A DNA stretch of 63,438 bases from Prorocentrum cordatum (Eukaryota; Sar; Dinophyceae; Prorocentrales; Prorocentraceae). Positions 8,322 through 18,805 of this stretch are shown one piece after another. The notes beneath the pieces were generated by a model that saw only the letters and a program-made list of their open reading frames with translations, had not been told where the DNA came from and made no database searches. Both the position numbers and the translations under genes were made by a program. Within the stretch, counting starts at the first letter, position 1. The number at the start of each line of letters is the position of its first letter. The DNA lies in contig CAUYUJ010018887.1 in the NCBI GenBank assembly GCA_963575745.1, positions 80,319 to 143,756 of the forward strand. Direction: 5' to 3'.

Positions 8322-10327
8322 AGACTCAGCCGTGCAGTAAAAGTGTCGAAGCTGCTGCGTCGTGGCAGCTCGTCGGAGAGATCTGACGGCCTCGAGGTGG
8401 GCACGGGTGATTTCGTCTTCTTCTTTCTCTGGCTTGGGGGGGGTCTCCGGTTGCGTCGATGTCCGTGATCGGCGGCGGCGGTCGAAATGGCGTCAGCCAG
8501 AAAGCGTAACGAGGGAAGGGGGCGTCCATGGGCATCCGTACAGGGTCTGAAAGGTTCCTCATCGGGCTCCAGTGGGGGCGTCGCGGGGGCGGGGGCAGGG
8601 AGCGGAGAGGTGGCGTGTTCGGACCGACGGTGGCGGGGTCTCTTGCGGAGGGGGAGGCAGGCGGGGGGCGGGGTAGGGTCGGCCTCCAGCCGACGAGCGA
8701 AACACGGAGGAATTTTCCAGGTCGATTCTTCCCCAGGAGGCGGCGTCCAGGAATCCGTCAGCTTGCTCCAGGGTTCTCGCGGCCAGTAGGAAGGCGTGTA
8801 ATGTCGCACACTGATTCGGGCGGGGTGGTTGGACCGAGGGTCCGCTCCTTCCTTGGCCAGTAGGTCGACCGCCGTGTTTCCTCTATCTTGAGAGTGACCT
8901 TTGCGCCACTCTGGCAAGCACACCTGATAGCGCCTGCAAACGTCCTGCCACAGCGCCAGCATGACGGACACCAGATTCAAATTAAATCGAGGCCGCCATC
9001 GTCCCCAGATTATCTGTTGGCAATATCGAGAGTCGAAGATCATCTTGATTTTGGCCTGAGGGGGGATCGTCCTGACGTTGTCGGGGAGGGAGTCCTGGAA
9101 AATCAACCACAGAAAGGCCTCAATGGGTGCCGTCAACTCTGCCGTGTTGTTCGACTCTCTACACGCTCCCACAAAGAGTGGGTCTTCAGGGCCAATGCAT
9201 ACTGGTCCACATGCTGAGGCTAAAGGAGAGGAGCCTGCCGTCGGAAACGACGAGGAAAAAAGTGCAAAGCCCCAACCAGCACATCCTCGGAGGTGGTCAC
9301 GCGCACGCTTCCGATACCTAGGTAGTGTGTCGTAGAAAGAGCCATCCAGGAAGAGTCCGAAAGCCTCGTCGTCCCGAAAGAAACAGTGTACAGTACGATC
9401 GACCTCGAGGGCGTCGTCGAGAGCGTTTCGATAAGCCGTGATATCCGAACAAGTCCAGTTTATTGGTTTGGGAGGCGGAGGAGGGGAAGCCGCTGTCAGA
9501 GCCCAGTTACTGCTAGGATCGCGCACCCGCAGACGTAGATGTAGGGGGAGATGATCAGAGGTGGTAGCAGTAGAGAAATCTACCGTACAACTGACCGTGC
9601 CCGTAGGGAAGTGTCGTGTGAGAACGTAGTCTATCTGCTTGGGGTCTCTACGCTGTCCAGGATCAGGAATATGTGTGTGAACACCGTACTCACACCAATG
9701 GTATGTATTTTCCGCCCGAAGATCTAGATCGCACATGGTAATGAATAACTCCTTGGCCTTCCAAGCTAACTTATCCAGAACAGGGGGTTCACCAGGAGAA
9801 CGAGTATAGGGACCTATACGCTCAGCAAAGAGATCGGAGTCAGCGACCGAACCGAGGTGGGCGTTAGCATCAACGCCGATAATAACCTTAGTCTCATTCG
9901 GGACTGAGAGGACGTGCTGACGAATCTCGCGCAGGCTCTCCATCAAAAGAGCCCTATCCTTTGACGGGTGCAGATGGGCGGAGCCCACCAAGACACGATT
10001 GAATTCTGGATGCTCGCACAACGCGCCGACGTAGCGGGTGCCCTGGACCACGCTCAAAATCTTCCAGCCACAGTCTCGATGGACAACGATCGCATTCTGC
10101 CTGTCCTTGCCACTTGGGGGGCCCACAATAAGGCGATGTCCTTCGATCTGCTCTGGAGGTTCTGCTCGGCGAAGGGCGAGGCATTCCTGTAAAAGCAACA
10201 TGCACCATGGGAATTCTCTCTCGAGGTCGCGTAGAAAAATTGGCAGCCCCTTCAGCGAGATCATTCTGACATTCCAAGAAAGAATACAGGAATGGTCGAC
10301 CAATCGTCGCTGTCGCCATCTACGCAT
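8318..10327 (-). CDS. LINE apurinic-type endonuclease plus RNase H
   Basis: About 669 residues. The N-terminal half is an exonuclease-endonuclease-phosphatase fold: LSWNVR, LLLQE, VIIGVDANAHLG and SDHLPLHLRL cover the usual catalytic positions (N, E, D-N, D-H). The second half is RNase H: FLDGS, NNTAELTAPIEAF, FDSRYCQQII and KGHSQDRGNTAVDLLAKEGA supply the D-E-D-H-D set. It nicks target DNA and degrades RNA in the hybrid during reverse transcription. A proline-rich linker follows. ORF1 ends 18 nt upstream in the same frame, separated by one TGA. The last 40 or so codons, after the C8 run, may be out of the ancestral frame. Confidence 0.88.
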   Translation of the reverse strand: MRRWRQRRLVDHSCILSWNVRMISLKGLPIFLRDLEREFPWCMLLLQECLALRRAEPPEQIEGHRLIVGPPSGKDRQNAIVVHRDCGWKILSVVQGTRYVGALCEHPEFNRVLVGSAHLHPSKDRALLMESLREIRQHVLSVPNETKVIIGVDANAHLGSVADSDLFAERIGPYTRSPGEPPVLDKLAWKAKELFITMCDLDLRAENTYHWCEYGVHTHIPDPGQRRDPKQIDYVLTRHFPTGTVSCTVDFSTATTSDHLPLHLRLRVRDPSSNWALTAASPPPPPKPINWTCSDITAYRNALDDALEVDRTVHCFFRDDEAFGLFLDGSFYDTLPRYRKRARDHLRGCAGWGFALFSSSFPTAGSSPLASACGPVCIGPEDPLFVGACRESNNTAELTAPIEAFLWLIFQDSLPDNVRTIPPQAKIKMIFDSRYCQQIIWGRWRPRFNLNLVSVMLALWQDVCRRYQVCLPEWRKGHSQDRGNTAVDLLAKEGADPRSNHPARISVRHYTPSYWPREPWSKLTDSWTPPPGEESTWKIPPCFARRLEADPTPPPACLPLRKRPRHRRSEHATSPLPAPAPATPPLEPDEEPFRPCTDAHGRPLPSLRFLADAISTAAADHGHRRNRRPPPSQRKKKTKSPVPTSRPSDLSDELPRRSSFDTFTARLSL
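8436..8443. other. G8/C8 run, likely frameshift site in LINE
   Basis: Upstream of it (element sense) the endonuclease-RNase H frame is the coding-like one. Downstream the RT frame reads as protein before its nominal ATG. An indel or programmed slip here would fuse the two ORFs. Confidence 0.5.
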
Positions 10328-10345
10328 AGCAAGAGAAGTGCCGCC

Positions 10346-11476
10346 TCAGGGATCCGCCACAGCGTGGATCTCACCGAGGTGTGTCTGGAGCTTGAGGTCG
10401 ATGTTCAGGTCCTGCAGCAACGCGTTCGCGGAGGGCGGGATCTTCATCTTGTGGGTGGTCCTGTCGCAATCGTACACTTTGATGGGGCCTCCCTGGCGGG
10501 CGTTCCCTGGCAACGACATCGGCAGGAAGATGACCTCCCCCCTGTCGTTCTTGATATCGAAGGCTGCGTCCCAGTTGTGCTGCGGGCTGTTCGGGAAGAT
10601 GGCTGCCAGGACTGGTTTGAGCTCCGCCACGGCCTTTACCTGCTGCTTGCTCACGCCGATCTCCCAGCCGACTTTGTCGATGTTGTGCCAAAGAGCCGTG
10701 CGACCTGCCTGGCGAAGGGAGCCACCATTGAACTTTCTGCCTTTCATCTTCTTGAGACATACCCACATCTGGTCTGAGCTGAAGAAATGTACTTTTACAC
10801 GTTCACCATAAGAACCAGTACCCACGACGCGCTCGTAGAGGATGTTCTCCCTGTCGAGCTCGGACTTGATCTGTGCCACCAGCTTGTCGCTAGCGTCGTA
10901 TTTGAAGCCACCAACACATATCGTTTTTCGTCTACCCATGGGAATGAACACTGCTGTGGATGCTGCCGAGATAGCTGCCGAGAGCGTCGTAGACAATGGT
11001 GTGTGCACTCCAGAGGCTGGGGTAGCTCCTCCGCCTCTCTGCTGCTGTCCACTCTCGTAGGCGTCCATGCGAGCCTCTAGGGCCTGCTGACGGGAGCTGA
11101 GGGAACGGACCTCCACGGAGACCGACGTGACGTTCTTTTGAATCTCCTCGATTTTCACCGTCTGTACCTCAGTGGCGTCCTTGATCATGCCACCCATGGC
11201 ACGAAGGAGACGGGCTTGACCCTCATCAAGGCCTTCTTGCACTGCATGACGGGAGGCTGCGGCAGCTGCGTCGAAAGGGGCGGAGAGCCGAGGCCTCTGC
11301 GCGGGAGGAGCGCCGAAGATGTCTCCGTCAATACCTATCGGCTCCATTGGATGATCACCATCACCACCACCAAACATTGCGGGCGACACTGGTTTGGTCA
11401 GGATGCAAAGGAGAGGGGCGATGCTCGCCAGTCGGATGCACTGGGAGCGGGTCAATAGCGCGCGATCCCTCTTCAT
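10346..11476 (-). CDS. LINE ORF1 protein (coiled coil, RRM-like)
   Basis: 376 residues. Residues about 85-145 form a heptad-rich segment (EVQTVKIEEIQKNVTSVSVE, SLSSRQQALEARMDAYES). Residues about 190-250 resemble an RRM: KTICVGGFKYDASDKLVAQI, then a strand YGERVKVHFF. A basic and aromatic C-terminal region follows. This is the architecture of ORF1-type nucleic-acid chaperones that coat LINE RNA. The start at 11476 is 26 nt after the spliced-leader remnant, giving a very short 5' leader with a GG(A/T)CC-type hairpin (TTCAGGA CCTA TCCTGAA); a second candidate start is MFGGGDGD, 33 codons in. It ends with TGA, then six in-frame sense codons precede the next ORF's ATG. Confidence 0.8.
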   Translation of the reverse strand: MKRDRALLTRSQCIRLASIAPLLCILTKPVSPAMFGGGDGDHPMEPIGIDGDIFGAPPAQRPRLSAPFDAAAAASRHAVQEGLDEGQARLLRAMGGMIKDATEVQTVKIEEIQKNVTSVSVEVRSLSSRQQALEARMDAYESGQQQRGGGATPASGVHTPLSTTLSAAISAASTAVFIPMGRRKTICVGGFKYDASDKLVAQIKSELDRENILYERVVGTGSYGERVKVHFFSSDQMWVCLKKMKGRKFNGGSLRQAGRTALWHNIDKVGWEIGVSKQQVKAVAELKPVLAAIFPNSPQHNWDAAFDIKNDRGEVIFLPMSLPGNARQGGPIKVYDCDRTTHKMKIPPSANALLQDLNIDLKLQTHLGEIHAVADP

Positions 11477-11502
11477 TCAGGACCTATCCTGAAGCACAAT
11501 TG

Positions 11503-11518
11503 CTTGAGCCAAAATGGC
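11503..11518 (-). other. Relic dinoflagellate spliced leader
   Basis: On the minus strand the 16 bases are GCCATTTTGGCTCAAG, identical to the last 16 of the 22-nt spliced leader that dinoflagellates trans-splice onto mRNAs. It sits 26 nt before the LINE ORF1 start. The first six leader bases are not conserved; a T8 tract precedes it. This indicates the insertion was copied from a trans-spliced mRNA. Confidence 0.88.
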
Positions 11519-12000
11519 CAAAAAAAATTGGATGGGGATGGGGTGGGGATGGGGGTCAGTTGAACGATTCCGAGAAGAAGCGAGCGATGACGGGCGGAGG
11601 CCGTCTCGGCTCTCACACTCTGGAATTCGCGCACCAAGCTGCAGCGCTGGCTAAAAGCATGTTCTGACTGTTGCAGTCTGTATGCACGGATCCGGGGCCA
11701 GAAGCCTAACTAGTCGGAAATCCCTGTCGCCAGCGGCACTAAGTTGATCAAACACACTGTACAATAAGACTGCTGGGTCAAAAGCACGGGGGGGGGTGGG
11801 GGCAGAATCTTTACCCGAGCTGAATTGCGCATGCAAGTCTTCCACCCTGAATGTGCATAAACATACTGAAGCTCCCTTGCAAAGCTCCACAAAAGATCGC
11901 AAGGCCGCCAAAGGACTCTCGTGACCTCCCAGTGGCCTCCAAGAGCCTCCCAAGGCTTCCTCGGCTTCCCCAGTGCCCCAGTGGCACGTCGTAGCTCCCA
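11519..12000. other. No feature recognised
   Basis: Flank of the LINE. GGATGGGG repeats at 11529-11560, then unremarkable sequence. Confidence 0.5.
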
Positions 12001-12365
12001 GGGGGGCGATAACGAGGGGAGGAGGAAGACGAGGGGAGGATGAAAAATGGAGGGAGGAGGAAGACGAGGGGAGGATGACGAGGGCAGGAGAAAGACGAGG
12101 GGAGGAGGAAGACGAGGGGAGGAAGAAGAGGGAACGAGGGGGGATGACGAGGGGAGGAAGAAGAGGAGGGACAGGTGAAGAAGAGAAGAAGAGGACGAGG
12201 AGTGACGGGCACATGGAGGAAGCACCTCGGGGGAAGAGGATAACGAGCAGGCGAGGCCGGAGAAGAAGGTCGAGGTGAGGTGCAGGAACCGAAATCAACG
12301 ACGACGAGGAGGACGAGGAGGAGGAGGACGAGGAGGATACAGGACGAGGGGAAGACATGGGGAAA
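12001..12365 (+). repeat. GGGGAGGAGGAAGACGA minisatellite
   Basis: Purine-rich units built from GAGGGGAGGAGGAAGACGA with variants, grading into GACGAGGAGG. The opposite-strand reading SSSSPRLPPP is repeat translation. Confidence 0.8.
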
Positions 12366-12540
12366 AGCGAGGGGAAGACGAGGACCGGACGGAACGCCCA
12401 TCCGGCCGATCCCCCGCGCGTCGGCGCGTATATAAACGACGGCGGTTCAAGAATGGTCCCCCGTAGTTGGCAAGACCCGCCACGGGCAGGACGACGGGGA
12501 AGGAGGGCGACGATGAGGCAGGAGGGAGGAGGCCCTCGAG

Positions 12541-12587
12541 CAGGATGTTCAGGCCACATCACATCAGCAGGTCTTGCTCAGTGTTAT
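12541..12587 (+). repeat. 45-bp direct repeat, copy 1
   Basis: AGGATGTTCAGGCCACATCA then CATCAGCAG, TCTTGCTCAGTGTT. Copy 2 is at 12677-12720, separated by a (TCC)n tract (12588-12666). Confidence 0.85.
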
Positions 12588-12666
12588 CCTCCTCCTCCTC
12601 CTCCTCCTCCTCCTCCTCCTCCTCCTCCTCCTGGTTATCCTCCTCCTCCTCCTGGTGTCCTCCTCC
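12588..12666 (+). repeat. (TCC)n microsatellite
   Basis: TCC units with a few GGT interruptions between the two 45-bp direct repeats. Confidence 0.95.
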
Positions 12667-12676
12667 TGGTGCCGAT

Positions 12677-12720
12677 AGGATGTTCAGGCCACATCATATC
12701 AGCAGATCCTGCTCAGTGTT
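12677..12720 (+). repeat. 45-bp direct repeat, copy 2
   Basis: Second copy of 12541-12587 with about four differences. The stretch 12721-13198 beyond has scattered TCC and no gene. Confidence 0.85.
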
Positions 12721-13198
12721 GACACTCTTGAGACACCGTGGTGTCCTCCTCCTCCTCCCGATCCTCCTCTTCTGCAAATGCAGGGTACCTGACCATTGCT
12801 GGCTCCTCCTCCTCCTCCTCTTCCTCCTCATCCTCCTCCTCCTAGTCCTCCTCCTGTTCCTCTATCCTTCTCGTTCCCTCTCCTGTCTGCACTCGCACAT
12901 TGCGAAAACTGCTCTCCTCTCTCCCCTGACCCTGTCCAGAAGATCTCCCGCACTCTCCGCGCATGTCTTCTGACACACCACACTTCACGAGGTTCGCCGT
13001 TTTTGCTGTTGGGGTTGCTTCAGCTGGCAATCCCCGATCCTTCCAGAGCTGTGCTGCCGCAACCGCGTTTGCCTCGTTGCAGGGTGGGCGATTGGTCGGC
13101 TCCCGTCACTCAGAAGGGCGCGCTGGCCCCAGCTTCGGAGCGACTGCTTCCTCGTTGCTGTCGCCCCCTTCACTTCCCCTCCCCTGCCTTCCCCTGGT

Positions 13199-13420
13199 CC
13201 TCCTCCTCCTCCTCCTCCTCCTCCTCCTCCTCCTCCTCCTCCTCCTCCTACTGCTGTTTCCGTTGTTCCTCCTCGTCCTCCTCCTCGCCCTCCTCCTTCC
13301 TCATCCTGGTTCAATGTCTTTTCCTCCTCCTCCTGCTGTTTCTGTTGTTCCTCCGCGTCCTCCTCCTCCTCCTCCTCGCCCTCCTTCCTCATTTTCGTTC
13401 ACTCCCTCCTCCTCCCCCAA
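13199..13420 (+). repeat. (TCC)n with interruptions
   Basis: Pure TCC at 13199-13250 then broken TCC/CTG to 13420. Confidence 0.9.
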
Positions 13421-13439
13421 GGTACACAGCTCCCCTGTT

Positions 13440-13592
13440 CAAGCTGCGCAACACACGATGGGGCCCTCTTGGAGGGTCCAGGTCCGCTGTGACACCCGCC
13501 GACGGATCGATCACATACCAGTGCGGTAGCAAAGGACGGGAGGGAGGGCCGAGATGCCAGAGGTGGCGCGAGCGCACCCAGCTTGCCTCCTG
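13440..13592 (+). repeat. About 150-bp repeat, copy 1
   Basis: Shares GATGGG(C)C, TTGGA, TCCAGGTCC, CTNTGACAC, GGGAGGG and GCGAGCGCACC in order with 14600-14735, roughly 70 percent identity by eye. Confidence 0.65.
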
Positions 13593-13608
13593 ACTTTTCG
13601 GGGGCGCG

Positions 13609-13748
13609 CGAACATGGGTTAGCGATCCGTGGATTTGGCGCGCCTCCCCACAATGCGGCCGGTGCTGCCTCGCTCGGCGGCGGAGATCCGAGATGTCACG
13701 TGGAAACGGGACCCGTCGCTAATCCACGCCCCCTTAATCCATGTTTGC
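13609..13748. mobile_element. Inverted-repeat element with GCGAACATGG ends
   Basis: Left GCGAACATGGGTTAGCGATC then TGGATT; right AATCCACG, TAATCCATGTTTGC. Imperfect arms of about 30 bp, element 140 bp. No ORF and no clear target duplication. Confidence 0.5.
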
Positions 13749-14104
13749 AGTCGCCTGACTTCTACCCCGCGTGAATACTACTCCCCTCTCTTCTCCGAAG
13801 ACGTGCTGAGAGTAGCGCGCCCCTCCCCCCCTCCGCGTACTGGTTGTGCCACGAAGAAAGGGTCCGACCTGTCAGATGTGCTGGTCCAACCCGAACGGCC
13901 TCGATCCTTCAAGAATGATATGCCCGCTGCAGCGTGGGCCTCACTTTCAGGATCGCGCCGTTGCTCCCGCCGATCAGACTGAATCCGAGTCCTTCCTCAT
14001 CGTTGTCGCCCCCCACGTTCCCCCTCCTTCACGTGACCCTGGTTCTCCTGCTCCTCCCGCTCCTTCCACTCCAGTTCATGATGCTGTTTTGTTTTAACGT
14101 TCTC

Positions 14105-14158
14105 CATCATCATCATCATCAGCAGCAGCATCACCATCATCAACAGCATCATCGTCAG

Positions 14159-14249
<91 letters not shown>

Positions 14250-14412
14250 GTCATCGTCGTCGTCATCAACATCAACATCCACATCACCGTCATCAGCATC
14301 ATCATCAACATCATCGTCGTCATCGTCATCGTCATCATCAGCATCATCAACAGCATCATCATGTCATCATCAGCAGCGGCAGCAACAGCAACAGCAGCAG
14401 CATCATCATCAC

Positions 14413-14454
<42 letters not shown>

Positions 14455-14475
14455 TCAGTATCAGCATCGGCATCA
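14105..14475 (+). repeat. (CAT)n microsatellite
   Basis: Long CAT array with CAG and CGT interruptions. Poly-His, poly-Ser and poly-Met frames here are artefacts. Confidence 0.97.
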
Positions 14476-14599
14476 GCAACATCATTAACATCATCATACT
14501 CGTTTCCCTCCAGCTCGTCCTTCTGCCCATCCGCCACCTCCTCATGGACCTACTCATCGTATGGTGGCAACTCCCTTTTTCCGACTGCACATAAGACGA

Positions 14600-14735
14600 G
14601 ATGGGCCGGTTGGAAGTTCCAGGTCCACTATGACACGCGTCCGTGGATATAGAACGCATCAACGCAATGAGAAGGGATGGGTGGGAGGGTCGGATGTCAG
14701 ATATGGTGCGAGCGCACCTCCTCTCTCGTCTTTCC
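14600..14735 (+). repeat. About 150-bp repeat, copy 2
   Basis: Diverged copy of 13440-13592, lying between the (CAT)n and (TCC)n arrays. Confidence 0.6.
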
Positions 14736-14739
14736 TCCT

Positions 14740-14995
14740 CATCTTCATCCTCCTCCTCCTCATCTTCTCTCCTCCCCCTCATCGTCGGCGCCAAAGCGCC
14801 CGCAGTAGGTAGACAAAGCAGACCATCCTCCTACTCTCTCCTCTTCGCTCCTCGCTCCTCGCTCCACCCTCCGCCTGCTCTTCCTCCTCCTCCTCCTCCT
14901 CCGGCCTCCTCCTCCTCCTCCTCCTCCTCCTCCTCCTCCTCCTCCTCCTCCTCCTCCTCCTCCTCGTCCTCCTCCTCCTCCCTCCCTCCTCTCCG
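14740..14995 (+). repeat. (TCC)n microsatellite
   Basis: Two TCC tracts around a short unique piece (14775-14870). Confidence 0.93.
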
Positions 14996-15240
14996 CTTCC
15001 CAAGGAGAAGGTGCGCACGCAGGATCGGGCTGTCCGCTAGTGGGGCGAGCTTCAGCGCGCACCGACGCGGGTCGGCGTATGGGAACTCGTCAGGCCTCGC
15101 CTGGGGGTCCGAAGTTTTCCGTTTGCGAGCAAAGACGCAGCAGGGGATGGGGGGAGGACAAGGAAAGGGGGAGCACGAGGACGAGGAGGACGAGGAGGTA
15201 GCAGGACCTAGGCGATGGACCACTTGCCCTCTATTGTCCT
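14996..15240. other. No feature recognised
   Basis: GC-rich unique sequence between microsatellites with no coding pattern that I trust. Confidence 0.45.
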
Positions 15241-16370
<1,130 letters not shown>

Positions 16371-16379
16371 CTGTTGCTG

Positions 16380-16670
16380 CATGCATGCATGCATGCATAC
16401 ATCCGTCCATTGATCCATACATAAGTACATAAATGCATGCACACGGACATGCATACGTATATGCAAATATACATACGTTCTTACATACATACAGACATAC
16501 ATACATACATGCATGCATGCCTACATGCATGCATGCATACATACAGACATGCATTCATACATACATACATACCTGCACGCAAACATACATTACAGAATCA
16601 CAGACATACATGCATACATGCATACATGCATACACACATATATGCATGCATCAATGCATTCATGCATGCT
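16380..16670 (+). repeat. (CATA)n / (CATG)n microsatellite
   Basis: CATACATACATGCATGCATG-type units, directly following the CAG/CAT tract. Confidence 0.93.
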
Positions 16671-17155
16671 CCCAAGACGCCCCAAGATGCGTCCAAGAGA
16701 CCTCCCAAGAGGCCACCAAGAAGCCAAAATTGATGCTTTTCATTGCTTTTTTGAGGATTTTGGCGTTCTCGCCTCTTCGGCTTCCTAGCGCTCCAAGACG
16801 GCCCAGAAAGCCCTCAATATCGCCCCCATACGGCCTACGAGGGTTCAAGACCGTTCCGAAACGACCCCAGAGGGCCCTAAGAGACCCCCAGAAACCTCCA
16901 AGATGGCCCAAAATGCCCCCAAGACGGCTCCAAGACCGGGCCCCGAGGGGGGACCGGAACGGACATTTCGCGCTCCAAGCCGCAAGACGTCCCCAGGAGA
17001 CCTCATAACGCCCCCAAGAGGCCCCCGAGAGGTCCCAAGAGGCCCCCAACAGGCCCCAAGAGGCTCCCAGGAGGCCCCAGGAGGCTCTAGAAATACTGCC
17101 AAGAGGCCCTCGAGAGGCTTCCCAAGAGACCCCAAACGGCCTCTAAAAAACGCGT
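16671..17155 (+). repeat. Degenerate CCCAAGAGGCCC repeat
   Basis: Irregular 10-15 bp units such as CCCCAAGAGGCC and CCAAGATGGCC in one orientation. The same word-family fills 28860-29100, 32280-32900 and 49950-50260, and in reverse orientation 27840-28110 and 28460-28670. Confidence 0.75.
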
Positions 17156-17189
17156 CTTGTCCACGACCAAACTTGGCTGCCAAATGTCC

Positions 17190-17310
17190 CCCTCCTCCTC
17201 CTCCTTCTCGCTCGCCACGAGCACGCCAACATAAAGCACAATTGATACAAGATTTTCCCCGCCTCCCTCCTCCTCCTTTTCGCTCGCCACGAGCTCACCA
17301 ACATATGGCA
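17190..17310 (+). repeat. 40-bp direct repeat pair
   Basis: CTCGCTCGCCACGAGC(A/T)C(G/A)CC then AACATA occurs at about 17206-17232 and 17280-17306, each preceded by TCC units. Confidence 0.7.
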
Positions 17311-17315
17311 CACCG

Positions 17316-17366
<51 letters not shown>

Positions 17367-17372
17367 CGGCGA
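17311..17372 (+). repeat. (GAC)n microsatellite
   Basis: About 18 CGA/GAC units. 17373-17810 contains no recognised feature. Confidence 0.93.
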
Positions 17373-17810
17373 CGAGGATGCTTCCCGAAGCGGCGGAGGC
17401 TCTCAGCTCCCCTCCCCGACCATAGGCATGACCGTATGCGAACGGACCAACAATTGCAAACGATGCATCCAAGTACGAAGACCACTGACTCCAACACCCT
17501 CGCATCACAAACAGAGCACCCCTAAACACGCCGAGGCAACCGCAGGCAAAGCCCGACCGAACCCTGGAACCTCCAGAAGGCGGGGCTCCATTGGCGGACC
17601 GCGCCAAACCACCACCCGCGAGCCCCATGAGAGCAGACGATGGCGCCACAAACCACTGACAGCCGCAAACGTCGAACCAACTACACCAGACTGGTGCACC
17701 CACCACCGAAAACAACGTCCCCCCCCCATCAGCGCAGCATGGCTCACGGACGCGCAGCTTAACCCCAGCGATTACGCATTATGGGCCGGCGGAATGAGCG
17801 AAGCGATTGA

Positions 17811-17984
17811 ATATGCATGCATCAACGCATTAATGCATGCATGAATGTCTGCATGCATGCATACACACGTACATGCATGCGTATGTGCACACGTGTGTAC
17901 ATACAGACATGCATAAGTACATACATGCATACATACATAGCTACATGCATGCATGCATGCGTACGTACATATAAACATACATAT

Positions 17985-18017
<33 letters not shown>

Positions 18018-18052
18018 TGCAAACATACATATATGTATGTATATATAGTGGC
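17811..18052. repeat. (CATG)n, (CATA)n and (TA)n microsatellite
   Basis: Mixed CATG/CATA units ending in (AT)n and ATATGTAT at 17985-18048. Confidence 0.93.
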
Positions 18053-18166
18053 GAGAAGAAGAAAAACAAAACGAAACAAAAAACAACGAGAAACGAGAGA
18101 GTGCAGGAGTGCAAGAGCCAAAGAGCCAGAGAGATAGAGAGAGCAGGCAGGGAAAGCGAAATGTGC

Positions 18167-18269
18167 CTCCAAGTACTTCAAGCAATGCTCGTCAGCCCGC
18201 ACAATCTTGAAAGGTACCGAGGCCACCTTCACCGTGCACCCGATGTAGAAGTCCCCCAACTCGAAGTAC
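18167..18269 (-). CDS. Exon of a DM10-domain (EFHC/EF-hand-domain family) protein
   Basis: On the minus strand, after an AG at 18270-18271, the reading YFELGDFYIGCTVKVASVPF continues KIVRADEHCLKYLEAH. This matches the C-terminal half of a DM10 domain (consensus DFxIGxxVxVxxxxFxIxDADExxLKYxE) as found in EFHC1/2 ciliary microtubule-inner proteins and NDK7. DM10 proteins associate with axonemal doublets, fitting a flagellated protist. The likely donor is GCACAT directly after GAG (18166-18165), a GC-type donor. The first half of the domain and the other exons were not found within the flanking 10 kb. The region 18053-18160 (purine-rich) and 18270-18805 look intronic. Confidence 0.62.
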
Positions 18270-18805
18270 CTCCCCAGCACGTGCAGCCGGCAGGCGACGC
18301 AGGACGCGAACGAGAGAAGCCCAGAGCAATCTCAAGCGCCGAAGGAGTGACCACCGATCGATACCGCATGCAAGTCCCCAACATGGAGCCAGCCAGGATC
18401 CAATCGAGGAAGAACAAACTCTTCCACCTGGGGACATGGCGACCGCACGCGCCAGCTCACGCAAGCCGCCAACGCCGCACAACATGTCAAACGAAACATC
18501 GCCTACGCGCGACATTACGCGAATGTCCGCGAGGTCGTCCCCTGTTTCGTGACGTCGCTTCAGTGGCCGCCTCCGGAAATCCTGAATCCAAAAATGCTGG
18601 CGCCTCGTACTTACTTCCGCAGCGCACCCGCCGCCGTTTCCATTCCGCCAGCCTTCCGAGCGAGGAAGGATGCCAGCGCCTGGATCCCTCGAAGGCGAGG
18701 CCCTCTCTGGAACGCCCCGCCTGCACTCCACCCCCATGGCCGCGCGCGCTCGCGCCGAAGCGATGGAAGATTTCTCTCTTCACCTGCAATGCTAGAAGCG
18801 CCTCC

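Larger units (their letters stand above)
6015..11518 (-). mobile_element. LINE (non-LTR retrotransposon), near full length, damaged
   Basis: One minus-strand element. It begins with a spliced-leader remnant at 11503-11518, then ORF1 (11476-10346), endonuclease plus RNase H (10327-8318), reverse transcriptase (8321-6906, continued in another frame to 6314), a 3' untranslated part and a (CGTAT)3 tail at 6015-6032, the kind of short tandem tail LINEs often carry. The order endonuclease, RNase H, RT is unusual, because RNase H in other RNase H-bearing LINEs follows RT. Frames are broken at a C8 and a C12 run (minus-strand sense), so this copy is probably dead. CCCCATCC occurs just outside both ends (upstream at about 11530, downstream at about 6010) and might be a target duplication, but it is short and in repetitive flank. 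Confidence 0.88.

Noticed and set aside
6005-11535. CCCCATCC as LINE target-site duplication
   Set aside because: It occurs near both ends, but the 5' flank is itself GGATGGGG-repetitive and the spacing to the leader relic does not fit neatly.
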